From assembly GCA_027924585.1 (NCBI GenBank), contig BSBM01000140.1, positions 7,985,001 to 8,049,000 of the forward strand: a DNA stretch of 64,000 bases. Reading direction: 5' to 3'. Both the position numbers and the translations under genes were made by a program. This DNA comes from Larix kaempferi. Its lineage: Eukaryota; Streptophyta; Pinopsida; Pinales; Pinaceae. This document shows positions 21,041 through 32,150 of this stretch, piece by piece (the stretch's first letter is position 1; each line of letters starts with the position of its first letter). The notes under the pieces are model-generated. The model saw nothing but the letters and a program-made list of their open reading frames with translations, made no database searches and was not told where the DNA came from.

Positions 21041-21946
21041 TTGAAATACCTTCCACCACACATTGTGGAGCCTCCACCGCCACCGCAATGCTGGAGGATG
21101 CATTCTTGTGGTTCATATGAACTTACGGGAGAAATTGAACCACCTGGAGAACCACAGATCATAATTCAGGATCAACACGCCTGTGATACTGTTGAGGTTG
21201 AGGAATTAACTTCTCAAGAATTTAGCACTCTTTTCAACCCTCCCTTGACTAGACCAAATGATCCATTACTAGTAACTGTAGAATCTCTAGGCCAAGCCGA
21301 GTATAGTGCATATTGGTTTACCCCTGGTCATTCCATGACTAATCCTGGAGATGGGATGGGAGTTCCTCAAACTCCCACTGCAGCTATGGTTTCAAGAGTT
21401 CTCTCTCCTTCCTTGGAAAACACTGCGACACCCAGCTCTCCGCAGAGTGCTTCTGCTTCAAGCCCATCTTTTAGTTTTAATGATGGTACTGTAGGCATGT
21501 CGAGCTCACAAGATTCGACATTAGATACCGTCTTTACCTCCAATGTTAGACCAGCTAATATCCCTTTGATAGGGATACCTTCAGTGACTTTTACTCAACA
21601 ACTCCAGGGTATACCACAGACTACTCCTTCCACATTTGTAGTAGGATCAATCCCCACTGCATCCATACCTATTATGGGTTCGATGACGACACTGTCCATT
21701 ACAACTACACTTGGTTTTAACCCCTACACAGGTTATAATATAAATCCATCTAATATACTTGTAGGGAGTATCCCCTTTTCATTGTTTGGTGGAGGGGGCG
21801 GTAATATTTTTAACCCACATTACGGAGGGGCTAACACCCAGCTGCAATGGACGAATGCCCCAGGAAGTAATCCTCTTTCTTATGGCTGGGGAAAATTTAA
21901 CAACACTTTTACCTCACAACCGATGGTTGGGGGAAACCCCAATTAG
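21041..21946 (+). pseudogene. gag: Tat(+) gag N-terminal region, open 302-codon frame
   Basis: This frame is Ser/Thr/Pro/Gly-rich, with low-complexity stretches (PPPPPQ, ASASSPSFSF, GGGGGN). It begins at a TTG codon. The first in-frame ATG is at 21098, and the ATG at 21034 is in another frame. It ends at TAG 21944-21946. In-frame sequence continues beyond with further stops into the recognisable capsid region. I infer that it is the N-terminal part of gag from position and frame, not from motifs. Confidence 0.55.
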
Positions 21947-22404
21947 CAGTACACGAACTAGGTTTTGGGAGGTTCCCCCTACCAAATTCCTACTCACTAT
22001 ATGCCATCGTCACGACCTCATTTACCTTTTCTAGCAACTTTGAATTTTCCATACCTTTCAAAACTCACTAACGATCCGGTGCACCACAATCCTACATGGC
22101 CATTAGTTCCAACCAAGCTGCCTTCATACATTAAAAAGTTTGAAGGCAAGACTGGTGAAGATCCTGGTGACCACGTTACTACGTTTCATCTCTAGTGCTC
22201 TTCTAATTTGTTGAATGATGATTCCATCAGATTAAGGCTCTTTCAGAGAACCTTAACTAGTGTCGCAGCTAAATGGTATATTGATCGTCTTGCAGCTGCT
22301 TACGATAACTTTTGGGATCCGGCAACAATTTTTTTGAATCACTTTCAACTTCTTGTCTGGTATGATGTTGACACAGACCTTCTATCAACCTTCAAAAGGA
22401 ACAA
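21947..22404 (+). pseudogene. gag: Tat(+) gag capsid region, left part
   Basis: The retrotransposon gag domain is recognisable: LPSYIKKFEGKTGEDPGDHV, then LRLFQRTLTSVAAKWY and FLNHFQLLV. Stops occur at about 21959 and 22193. The reading frame runs into Copia-A at 22410. The target codon GCC is duplicated in the TSD AGCCA, and the same frame resumes exactly at 35572. Confidence 0.85.
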
Positions 22405-22409
22405 AGCCA

Positions 22410-23001
22410 TGTTAAATTTTCAAAATTTACTTCAATCTGATCTATAATCTTAACTGAGAGAACAGTATGTACATCAAATCTATAGCATATCAATCATGGA
22501 CACAATAATGCAAGCACACAAGAGACACAGAGTTTACTTGGGGAAAACCATAAAGGTGAAAAACCCCAATAACTTCCTCAGAGCTAGATGGAGCATTGAT
22601 ACAACCAGAAAACAAGAGATAGTCTTCTCCTAGCAGCAGAGCCTCCTCCTCCACAAGTGCGCCACTCTCCAAAGTGTGAGTGAGAGAATAGAATGTGTAA
22701 AATGAGAAAGACACACTCTCTATTTATACACTAACTTGACTTGACCTTTACTCAACTAGGTCGGCCTTAACTTAACCACTTAACATAATGCTGACTAGGC
22801 CGACCCTCACTAGGGTGGTCTAATAACCCATCAAGTATAAGTTACGACACTTACAATATAAATGACAACACTTTCATATAGAGGAATAATAACATCTCTA
22901 TAGGAATACAACCACTTCCGTATAGAGGAATAATAACATCTCTATAAGAATACAATATACATATATGTGAAATACATTCCGAAGTTACATATACATCAAC
23001 A
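22410..23001 (-). repeat. Copia-A 3' LTR
   Basis: This 592-bp LTR runs from TGTTAAATTTTCAAAATTT to TATACATCAACA. It has one copy of the GGTGGTCTAATAACCC minisatellite unit, where the 5' LTR has three. The TATA box is at 22717-22725 (minus TATAAATAG). Confidence 0.95.
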
Positions 23002-23249
23002 CTCCCTCTTAACTAGGAAGGTATTTCTCGACACAGGTCTTCTAGCATAAGTCATCTTCTTTGGATCATCGTCACTGGATCATCATCCTCGAATCATCGT
23101 CATCGTCACTACTGCTGCTATGTCAATCAATCTCTGAATCTACTTGTCATAGGAAGTTCTATAGAGCCAGTCCTTTTTCATACTGGATGTAGGCCCACCA
23201 CCTGTAGGTCTTCATCATCTGTGTGAACGGTCTGATAGAGGTGGCCTCT

Positions 23250-24420
23250 CGGGACTAATTTTATGTGCAGTTGCAATACCAGAAAGAGTATCCCAGGAAC
23301 ATTTATGTGCCTAAGCACGACTGACAAGATCTGCCAGGACTGATTACATGCATCTCCTCCACAATACCTTTAAAGAGCATCCCAAGAACATTTATGTGCC
23401 GCAGCACGACTGGCAAGATCTCTAAAGAGCATCCCAGGACTTATTACGAGCACACGGCTCAACCTCTCGGATCTCCAGGACTAATTACATGTGGATAGAC
23501 AAAACCTTTAAAGAGCATCCCAAGAAGATTTATGTGCCGCAGCACGACCGACAAGATCTCTAAAGAGCATCCCAGGACTAATTATGAGCACATAGCTCAA
23601 CCTCTCGGATCTCCAAAACTGATTACATGTCTCCGTAGTAATACCTCATCCCAGGATTGATTACGAGCACACCAATCAACCTATTTGATATGTGAGGACT
23701 GATTAGATACTACATAGCAATACTAGAAAGAGTATCCCAAGAACATTTATGTGCTGCAACACGACCGGCAAGATCTCCCAGTACTGATTACATGCTATTT
23801 GCACAACCTGCCACATATCATCTCTGACCTCCAAGTATCAACCTCATACTCATGATCCCACGGATCATCATCGCACAAAGCATCATCCTGATGCTCATGA
23901 TTACACTAATCATCATCACTATACCATCCTGATACATATCATCTGGAGAAACATCCTGAAGCTCGTCATCATGATCATCCTGATCATACAATGCATCCAC
24001 CTAATGCATACCAAGTATTTACCTGATACATATAATCATACATGATCCACCTGATCATACAGTGTATCCACCTAATACAAATACAAATACATGATCCACC
24101 TGATCATATCTGATACATATCAACATACATGATCTACCTGATCATACAATGTATCCACCTGATACATATACAGATACATGGTCCAAGCATCCAACATGAT
24201 GCATATAAAGAATACATACAAATGATCCAACTGATCATATCCAGCATCCAACATGATGCGTACATACATATACATATAAATTATCCAGCTGATCATATCC
24301 AACATCATCCTGATGCATATACAGAGTAGTAACTGGAGCATCGTCCCGATGCTCATCATCCATGATCCTCCTGATCATCATAGCATCGTCCTCTTCAGAT
24401 CATCTCATCGTCCACGAAGC
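23250..24420 (-). repeat. Copia-A internal repeat arrays
   Basis: Two adjacent arrays lie just inside the 3' LTR. At 23250-23810, degenerate units carry GAGCATCCCAGGACT.ATTA, AGCACGAC.GGCAAGATCT and ATTTATGTGC. At 23816-24420, short units carry TGATCATA...CATGATGC.TA/ATGATCC. Copia-C has the counterparts at 49910-51060 in mirror orientation. Confidence 0.8.
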
Positions 24421-24659
24421 ACAACCCAAATGCACATCATCCAACACTTACACCACCGACATGGGAGAACACATCTACCACCATTTGGGGAAGGCTCCAA
24501 CCCTTACTTTTTCACCATGGGAGAACACATCTACCACCATGTGAAAAATGGCTCAGCAATTATATCACGACCAAGGGAGAACACATCAACCATGTCAGAA
24601 AAGCTCATGTGCATTTGCATCTTCCAGACTCATCACTTCCCTTTGGAAGGAACCTCAAT

Positions 24660-25470
24660 CTGAAGTGCACCAAGCCTCTCTCTGAAGTACTCAAACTCCA
24701 CTCTGGCCAACGGCTTGGTCAATACATCTGCAACCTGCTCATCCGTCGCAACATACTCTGCTTTGGCTGTACTCAGTGCTACGCAGGACTACTTCCTGCT
24801 AAACCAAGAGATCACACCTGATCCCATACTGAAGCAGCACCCAGAAGTGCTCTTCCTATCTACAGCACTACCTGCCCAATCTCAGAATATGCTTTATAGC
24901 AACCAGGTGAACATCTCTCGGATCCATCAGGAATTGGCTCAATGTGTTCACCGCAAAGCAAATATCTGGTCTCGTGTTCGTCAGGTACATAGAGGACCCA
25001 ATCATCTGACGATACATCATGACATCGATCGGATCAGATGAAGCATCACACAGAAGCTTCAGGTTTGATGCCATAGGTGTGGCCATAGCCTTGCAGTCCA
25101 TCATCCCGAACCTCTTCATAATCTCTATTGCATACTTCCCTTTGTCCAAGGAAGATTCCATATGTACTCTACCACACCTCCATACCAAGAAAATGGTGCA
25201 TCATACCCAAGTTCTGCACATATATGACTCCCTGTCATGTGTCTCAGAACCAAGTGGCTGCTCCACATACACTTCTTCTTCAATTACACCATTCAAGAAA
25301 GCTGTCTTGAAATCCATCTGGTGTATCTTCTATTTCATCACTTTTATATTTCTCTATGCTACCATATGCAGCATGCTTGATCTTGATAGATCCATATGGA
25401 AGTCATAACAAACTTCCCTTCAGCTCTTGGGAATGCATCCCAAACATCATTCTTCATGATTGATGGATCA
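24660..25470 (-). pseudogene. Copia-A RT and RNase H remnants
   Basis: On the minus strand: RT start (NDVWDAFPRAEGK) near 25450, a deletion join at about 25314-25358, then the DFKTAFLNGVIEEEVYVEQP piece. The RT C-terminus follows (MYRQMIGSSMYLTNTRPDIC, LSQFLMDPRDVHL), then RNase H pieces with a second deletion joining AEYVAT to DEQVADVLTKPLA. The YVDD active-site region is missing. The joins match Copia-C. Confidence 0.85.
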
Positions 25471-27951
25471 TGGCATTCTTGGGAACTTCAATATCTTCAA
25501 TAGATAATTTTGTTGCTTGAACAAATGTTGTAGTCCTTCATTTGTAGGTGAAGGTATACAGTCTTTTCTACAAAACAAGTTAAATTGCATGATTAGAAAC
25601 ATCTCATAATTTTCAGACAAATTCTTACACATAAAGAAATATGTCATACAGTCATTCAATTATCTTAGCCAATGCTTCAATACAACATTTATCCATGTTC
25701 CACAACTTGCTAGATGCCTTCCAGTCTCTACCAGAACATTGTTAAGAGTTTGCACTACTCCCAACATGTCAGCAAAGAGGTTTCATTCTAGATAAGTAGC
25801 ACTGGAATGTTGTACAGTGCCATAGGCCACTTACCCATCACATGCATATTAGTAGTATACTGTTCATTAATGCAATCATTCTAATATGCACAATACATAT
25901 CTTAAGTCTAGGAACATGAGCATATACATCATTGAAAATTTTTATTTAAACAAACAAATATGCAAGAAATGATAATTAAAAATACTTATCTTTGTTTGGT
26001 TGCTGGGTGGACTCCCTCTAAGTCTTTTCTTCTTTGCAGGAGCTGCTGAAGTAGCATCTTCTACACCTTTCTGTTGTGGAATGTAGAAAGATGGTCAACT
26101 CCCTCTGAATATCTGCATCCTTGCAGAAACTACTGAATTGTGCTCCTTTGCTTTCTTTCAGGAACAACTGGAGTGTGCTCCCTCTTGATCTTTGCTTCCT
26201 GGATTACCTGTCCTTGAACTTACATCCATCCTTAATCACTATGCATGCTTATTAGTATCATCATTGTGTTATCCTTGAGGTCTCATACATAATCACACAT
26301 TTATTAGTATAATCTTAATACTATCAAAACACAATAATCTTAAACATGTATATTCATGATCATTCACAGATAATAAACATTGGTATTCAAGGTTTTAGGG
26401 AAGTCTTGTTTTACTCATACACATTCTTATTTGATCATAGGACTCTTCTGGTTAGTTGAATCATCAATCAAGATAAGAGATATAATATGCATAGAACCCG
26501 TGATTATTCAAACCTATACCTTCATGATTCTTCTGGTTAGTCATATCATCAATTATGGTAAGAAACATAATATGCATACAACCATGATTTTTCAAACCTA
26601 TGGCTTCATGAATAATCATTATCAACAACACAACAGTATAAGATCCTAACACAAGGTAGGATTCTAGCTTGATATAGGAAAAACATACCTGGATTAGCAT
26701 GCTAGCTAGTTATGTCTAACATACCTGCATAATGTCTTCTGGTTCTCTTCAGTGACTTGTGCTAGTAACCTACATGTCTCATAAGTTAACCATTGTAGAA
26801 CCAAGTTATACATACCTCGTAAGTAGATCTTCTATGTGATCCATGACAATGGATGAATCTTTGTCTTCATGTCACCATGATCATATGTTCTTGAAGTAGA
26901 GCATGATTTTACTTTCTTGGTGTACCTTTTGTGTTAGAAGACAACATAAACCTCATACAACACCATAATGTATTAGTACAATCATAAGTGTCAACACCCT
27001 AATCAATGAATATCTTTTATCGTGCATTCATAATTTTATTAAGGTGATACAACAAGTCTAGATTTAATCAAGATTGTACTAACCGTAATAATATGAAGAA
27101 AAATATACCATAAACTTAATCATGAACAAATCTCGAAACATACCTGGATAAGTCATACCTTTCGATATTGCTTGTAATATTCTTATGTAAGGCCTTAGCC
27201 TCATCTCCCTCTGAAACAAGAACTTCTTCACTTATGCAGGTGACCAATCCATCTTCTTCTAGGATTAACCCAATCCACTTGATTTGCAACAACTGGATCT
27301 GGAGCTGGATTAGGGTTTGTCAGAGAAACCCCAAAAATTCAAACTTCCGAAAGGATAGAAATATGTGCCTTGATGATCTGATCAAGCTGGTATGTTCAGA
27401 ATTTGAAAACTGCAAAGTTTCACTCCTCAATTTTGCGTTTGAAACTTCCGGATTCACTGGACATGACCCCGAACTGGGGTTTGATGAAGCCCACTCTTAT
27501 GCCCCATCAAAAGGTTTGATCCAAAGCTCTAAGCTTCTATTTTTATGAGGAGCTTCCAGCCGTGGTCACAGATTTCAAAAATTCCCATTTTTGCAGAAGC
27601 CCTAATTTTCCACTTTTCTGATCAAAGTCCCGAACTAGGGTCTGATCAAGCCCGACCTTCTGCCCAACCAAACATTCTGATATTGGTCTCTAAATTTCGA
27701 TTTTGATGACTTCATTCAGCCGTGGTCTCCGATTACAAAAAAATTCCAACTTTATCCGAAACCCTAAATTCCGAAACCGATGAATGAAAGTATTCAAAAA
27801 TAATTATGTTTTGACAGAAATATGTACCTGATTGTTTCTGGTGTAACTCTGAAATTTTCAATCCACAGGGTCTGAAAAATATTCCTAAGATAGCCCGACC
27901 TGTTAGCTTTCCATCCCGATAGGTCTGTCCTCAATTGGATTCTCTGAGAGA
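25471..27951 (-). other. Copia-A internal sequence without recognised gene
   Basis: This 2.5-kb stretch corresponds to about 46500-48780 of Copia-C in reverse. Near 26000-26170 there are three short blocks containing CTCCCTCT (purine-tract-like on the minus strand). I see no gag or protease motif. Short frames are not conserved between the two copies. Confidence 0.6.
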
Positions 27952-28746
27952 TGTAAAATTAGTCACAGCAGATCTAATGAACAAGTAAATCAATCACAAC
28001 AGAAGAACATAGAAAATATGGTGCAAAACTGTGCAAAACATGCAGCAGTGCTCTCTATCCCAGAAAGGGTGAATGAATTACAATAGATTACAATGCAATC
28101 CAATGCTGTCAATGAGCAATTCGAATTGACTAAGTAGGCCATTCGAATCACTGAATGGAGTAGCTTGACTCTGTCTAGGAGTCCTCATAAATCATCGGTG
28201 GTACTCATCAATCACAACCACCAGTCATCCAGGTGTCAATCTGAGTCTAACTGAGCATAATAAATGTAACTGAAGTGTGTAGCACTGATATAGGATCTGG
28301 AGGCTCAGTGGGGGCGCATGGGAGGCTAACTGAAGTCAGAACAAGTCACCTAATCGAACTGGAGGTCAAACGGAAGTGATACAGTCAGTCGGGAGTGAAA
28401 CTAGCCTCAAATCAGGGAGAATCGGAGCTAACTGAATGTAACTGGAGTGAATCTGCAGTGGTAGGTGAACAAGTGCGCCCTTCTCTGGCAGTAGGTGAGA
28501 AGAGGGTGCCTTTCAGCTTAGGAGGGCTAAAACTCTGTGGTAAGTGGCTCCCGGGTGCTAGAAGAAGGTGGATAAGGTGCTGGAGGCATCAAACTGGTGA
28601 CTGGGATGCATGCCTGTGCATGCAAGATCCTGAAATAGATGATATCCTGAAATAGATGATCCTGAAATAGATCATATCCTGAAATAGATCATGCAAGATC
28701 CTGAAATAGATGATGTATCCCGAAATAGATGATGGATATCCAAACA
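27952..28746 (-). repeat. Copia-B 3' LTR
   Basis: This 795-bp LTR reads TGTAAAATTAGTCACAGC to GATATCCAAACA on the plus strand. Near 28620-28735 it contains several tandem copies of a 12-17-bp unit around CCTGAAATAGATGAT. These lie at the 5' (U3) end in element orientation. Confidence 0.97.
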
Positions 28747-28906
28747 CCCCCCCTCAAGCTAGACTATGATGTGCCAACTAAAATAATGTGGGGCCCTGGT
28801 AACTAAGACCAAAGGTCACCCCAATACAATAATCCAAAAAATGCTGAAAATAAACTAAGTGAGGAAAGAGGGAAAACCCAGTGGGAAGAAAGCCCCCCCT
28901 CAAGCT
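28747..28906 (-). promoter_or_regulatory. Copia-B polypurine tract, present twice
   Basis: CCCCCCCTCAAGCT occurs at 28747-28760, abutting the 3' LTR, and again identically at 28893-28906, just after the pol stop. On the element strand both are AGCTTGAGGGGGGG. The spacing is 146 bp. Confidence 0.8.
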
Positions 28907-28922
28907 AAAGCATAATAATGAA

Positions 28923-31900
28923 TCAATTTGTCTCCACCATGATGGAACTCACCCCCAACAGTGAACGGAGGTAAGAGAACTTCTTCTCAGTGAATCTCTT
29001 GGTGAAGATGTCTGCAATTTGCTCATCAGTAGGGCAATATTGCAGAATGATGGTGCGGTCATGCACCAACTGTCGAATGTAATGCATATGAATCTCAATG
29101 TGTTTGGTCCTCTGCCGCTGAACTGGATCTGTGGAGATCTTGATAGCACTTTGATTGTCACAAAATAGGACAGTCGAAGTAGTGCCACCAAAACCAAACT
29201 CGGAAAGAATACCCTGCAACCAAACTGCCTGAATGCAGGCATTGACTGCCCCTTGATACTCTGCCTCTGCTGAAGAAAGTGCAATGGCTGCTTGATTTTT
29301 GCTGGACCAGCAAATAGCACCATGACCAATCATGAAAACATAACCGGAAGTGGACTTCCGATCAATGCTATCACCTGCCCAATCTGAATCAGTAAAACCA
29401 ATGAAATCTAGCTCAGAATCTGCAGCATAATGTATGCCAAACTGTCTCGTACCTTGCACATACTGCAAGATCCGCTTGGCTGCTCGCCAATGAAGCTCAT
29501 GTGGCTGCTGCATATATCTTGACACGGCACTCATGGCATATGAGATATCAGGCCGTGAATGTGTCAAATAAAGTAGTGAACCAATCAACTGTCGATACAT
29601 ACTGCAATCTGCAAGCGGTGTGGAATCTCCCTCCTCAAGACTGATTCCTGAGAGGAATGGGAACGGGGCTGCCTTACATTCAGCCATATTAAACTTCAAT
29701 AATAGGTTGGAAGCATATTTTTGCTGAGATATAGTGATCCCATCGAAATTTTGAGCTATCTCCAAGCCCAAAAAGTGACTCAGCAAGCCCAAATCGCTCA
29801 TGTCAAAAGCTAGATTTAAGGCAGATTTTAGCTTGTTTATTGAAGTAAGTGTGCTACCAGTAATAAGCAGATCATCAACATAAAGTACAATAACCAACAA
29901 ATTACCTTTAACTCGCTGAAGATAGACATTCGGATCAGATTTGCATCTTTGGAAATTCTGAGAAAGAAGGAAGGAGTCCATCTTTGCGTACCAAGCTCTT
30001 GGGGCCTGTTTTAACCCGTACAAAGACTTCTTCAATCTACAAACCAATGATGGATCTGATGTATAACCCTCTGGCTTCTGCATATAGACCTCTTCAGCAA
30101 GGTCTCCATGTAAAAATGCACTCTTCACATCCATGTGATGCACCTCCCAGTGCTTGGATGCGGCAATAGCTAAAACAAGGCGGATGGAATCCATCTTTGC
30201 AACCGGTGCAAAGGTCTCTGTGTAGTCCACTCCATGGACTTGGGAAAAACCTTTTGCCACCAACCTTGCTTTATATTTGCTGATAGTGCCATCAGCAGCA
30301 ACTTTAGTACGGTAGACCCATTTACACTTCACTAATTTTCTTCCAGGTGGAAGAGAAACTAGCTCCCATGTATTGTTCTTTTGAAGAGAACTGTACTCTT
30401 CATCCATGGCATCTTTCCATCTCGGATCTCGATGGGATGAATAGTATGATTGGGGATCTGAACCAGCCATCAAATAACAAATCTCAGGAAGAAATGGATC
30501 AGCAATAGAAAGAGCCATACCTGCCCTTTGAAAGTCTCCTCTTGTTCGTCTCGGATCAGCAGGATTTCCAAGATTCGAACCAGCAGATTGTAGAGTGTTT
30601 TGGGCCCACTTTGGTAACTGAGGGGGATCTGAATGATCGGATTCCGAACCTGATATGTCATGATCATCATATGCTGCTACAATATCAGAAATATCAGAAC
30701 TCATACCTTCATTATCGCTGCTCGAATCTTCTTCTGGTGAAGGCGGTGAATCGGCAGTTTTCTCCTCAACTAGTTGCAATTCTTGAAGCGGTTCTTCAAA
30801 CTGCACACTGCGCTCTATGAATATCTTTTTAGATCTGATATCCATGAGTTTATATGCTTTTGATTCTTCCCCATATCCTATCAATATGCACTCGATACTT
30901 TGTGGATCCAAAGCTCGTCTCTTCTCAGAAGGAATTCTAGCCCATGCAGTAGAGCCAAAAACTCTCAAATTTGACACATCCGGTTTGTGACCAAAGAATG
31001 CTTCGAAAAGAGTCATACCTTTCACGGATGAATGTGGAACTCGGTTCTGTATATATGCAGCAACATTGATTGCTTCAGCCCAAAGATTTGTAGCCAAACC
31101 TTTTGATTCAATCATGCATGTAGCCATCTCTTTCAGTGACCGGTTTTTCCTTTCCGCTACACCGTTCTGCTGGGGTGTGTAGGGAACTGTATGTTGGATA
31201 TTGATTCCGCTTTGGGCACAAAGTTGCAGCAACTCGGACTTGATATATTCCCCACCATTATCAGATCTAAGAGCTTTGATCTTGCTCTCAGTGGTGGTCT
31301 CAACAGAAGCCTTAAAATCCTTGAATTTTCCAAGCACTTCTGACTTGTTTTTGAGAAAGAATACCCATGTAAAGCGAGAATAATCATCAATAAATGTCAA
31401 AACATACCTTGAACCATTTAATGACATATGGGGCAGCGGACCGCTGATATCAGAATGGATCAATCCCAAAATAGTAGAGGCTCTGCTAGCCTTGCCGCGG
31501 TCGAATCTGTGCTCGGGGTGCTTCCCAATAATGCAACCGGTGCATATTCCCTTCGAGGAACGGAGTTGTGGAAGCCCATCAACCATGGATTTATTTGATA
31601 GCAGCAGCAAATACTTATAATTTAGATGTCCAAATCTTTCATGCCAAAGCCTACTAACCTCATTACCATGTGTGCGAAGAGCAGTGGGCTTTGCAAGCGG
31701 AATAAAGTGCGAAAACTCATAACATTTAGCAGTGTGGTTTGCCTTTCCAACCGCAAATAGTCTTCCACTTTTGATATCAGAAATTTCAACTGTATTAGGG
31801 CTGAATGTGACTTTCTTTGGATCACCAGTATGTGTCATTTGATACACAGAAAGGAGATTCGAAGCTAAGGAAGGCACATAGAGAACATTCTGAAAGCATC

Positions 31901-32075
31901 CATGTTCTACATGAATCGTACCTTTGCCCTTTGAAGAAATTTTTGAGTCATCTCCCAAATGGATGGGGATGGAGCTATTTGGATCGAATGAGGAAAAAGA
32001 ATCAATATTTGCAGCCATATGATTTGATGCACCCGAATCTATCAAGAGAGTTGAGGGCTTCGAAACCGTTACCAT
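28923..32075 (-). CDS. pol: Copia-B pol: protease, integrase, RT, RNase H (1050 aa)
   Basis: This is the full enzymatic polyprotein of a copia element. Aspartic protease: LLIDSGASNHM at residues 10-20. Integrase: zinc part with His145, His150, Cys178 and Cys181; catalytic Asp209, Asp272 (RSDNGGEY) and Glu308, giving the D-35-E spacing; end motif near 400. RT: starts near 568, with TFAPVAKM at 621-628, MDVKSAF at 648-654, YGLKQAPRAWY at 686-696 and active site YVDD at 732-735. RNase H: Asp896, Asp898, Glu937 and Asp973. The C-terminus TDEQIADIFTKRF is at 1016-1028. All catalytic residues I can check are present. The frame continues upstream without another stop to the amber at 32151, so the ATG at 32075 need not be the real start. 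Confidence 0.95.
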   Translation of the reverse strand: MVTVSKPSTLLIDSGASNHMAANIDSFSSFDPNSSIPIHLGDDSKISSKGKGTIHVEHGCFQNVLYVPSLASNLLSVYQMTHTGDPKKVTFSPNTVEISDIKSGRLFAVGKANHTAKCYEFSHFIPLAKPTALRTHGNEVSRLWHERFGHLNYKYLLLLSNKSMVDGLPQLRSSKGICTGCIIGKHPEHRFDRGKASRASTILGLIHSDISGPLPHMSLNGSRYVLTFIDDYSRFTWVFFLKNKSEVLGKFKDFKASVETTTESKIKALRSDNGGEYIKSELLQLCAQSGINIQHTVPYTPQQNGVAERKNRSLKEMATCMIESKGLATNLWAEAINVAAYIQNRVPHSSVKGMTLFEAFFGHKPDVSNLRVFGSTAWARIPSEKRRALDPQSIECILIGYGEESKAYKLMDIRSKKIFIERSVQFEEPLQELQLVEEKTADSPPSPEEDSSSDNEGMSSDISDIVAAYDDHDISGSESDHSDPPQLPKWAQNTLQSAGSNLGNPADPRRTRGDFQRAGMALSIADPFLPEICYLMAGSDPQSYYSSHRDPRWKDAMDEEYSSLQKNNTWELVSLPPGRKLVKCKWVYRTKVAADGTISKYKARLVAKGFSQVHGVDYTETFAPVAKMDSIRLVLAIAASKHWEVHHMDVKSAFLHGDLAEEVYMQKPEGYTSDPSLVCRLKKSLYGLKQAPRAWYAKMDSFLLSQNFQRCKSDPNVYLQRVKGNLLVIVLYVDDLLITGSTLTSINKLKSALNLAFDMSDLGLLSHFLGLEIAQNFDGITISQQKYASNLLLKFNMAECKAAPFPFLSGISLEEGDSTPLADCSMYRQLIGSLLYLTHSRPDISYAMSAVSRYMQQPHELHWRAAKRILQYVQGTRQFGIHYAADSELDFIGFTDSDWAGDSIDRKSTSGYVFMIGHGAICWSSKNQAAIALSSAEAEYQGAVNACIQAVWLQGILSEFGFGGTTSTVLFCDNQSAIKISTDPVQRQRTKHIEIHMHYIRQLVHDRTIILQYCPTDEQIADIFTKRFTEKKFSYLRSLLGVSSIMVETN

Positions 32076-32150
32076 GAGTGCTTGTCCTCTTTCATGATCA
32101 TCATTCCGATCTTTCTTCCTTGCACCGTCAGGAAGGGTTATGTTGTTCTT

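Noticed and set aside
24868-25188. A stand-alone protein of 106 codons
   Set aside because: The sequence (MYRQMIGSSMYLTNTRPDIC and following) is the C-terminal part of a copia RT with no start or upstream domains.
26380-26700. Frames of 78-89 codons on both strands
   Set aside because: The counterpart in Copia-C (47637-47873) shows similar frames only because the DNA is homologous. The sequences are low-complexity, with no domain.
28395-28655. 86-codon frame inside the Copia-B LTR, repeated at 33867-34127
   Set aside because: It is duplicated only because the LTR is duplicated. There is no homology or start context to support a gene.
30542-30820. Plus-strand frame of 92 codons
   Set aside because: It lies opposite the Copia-B pol linker and is a shadow of the 1050-codon frame.
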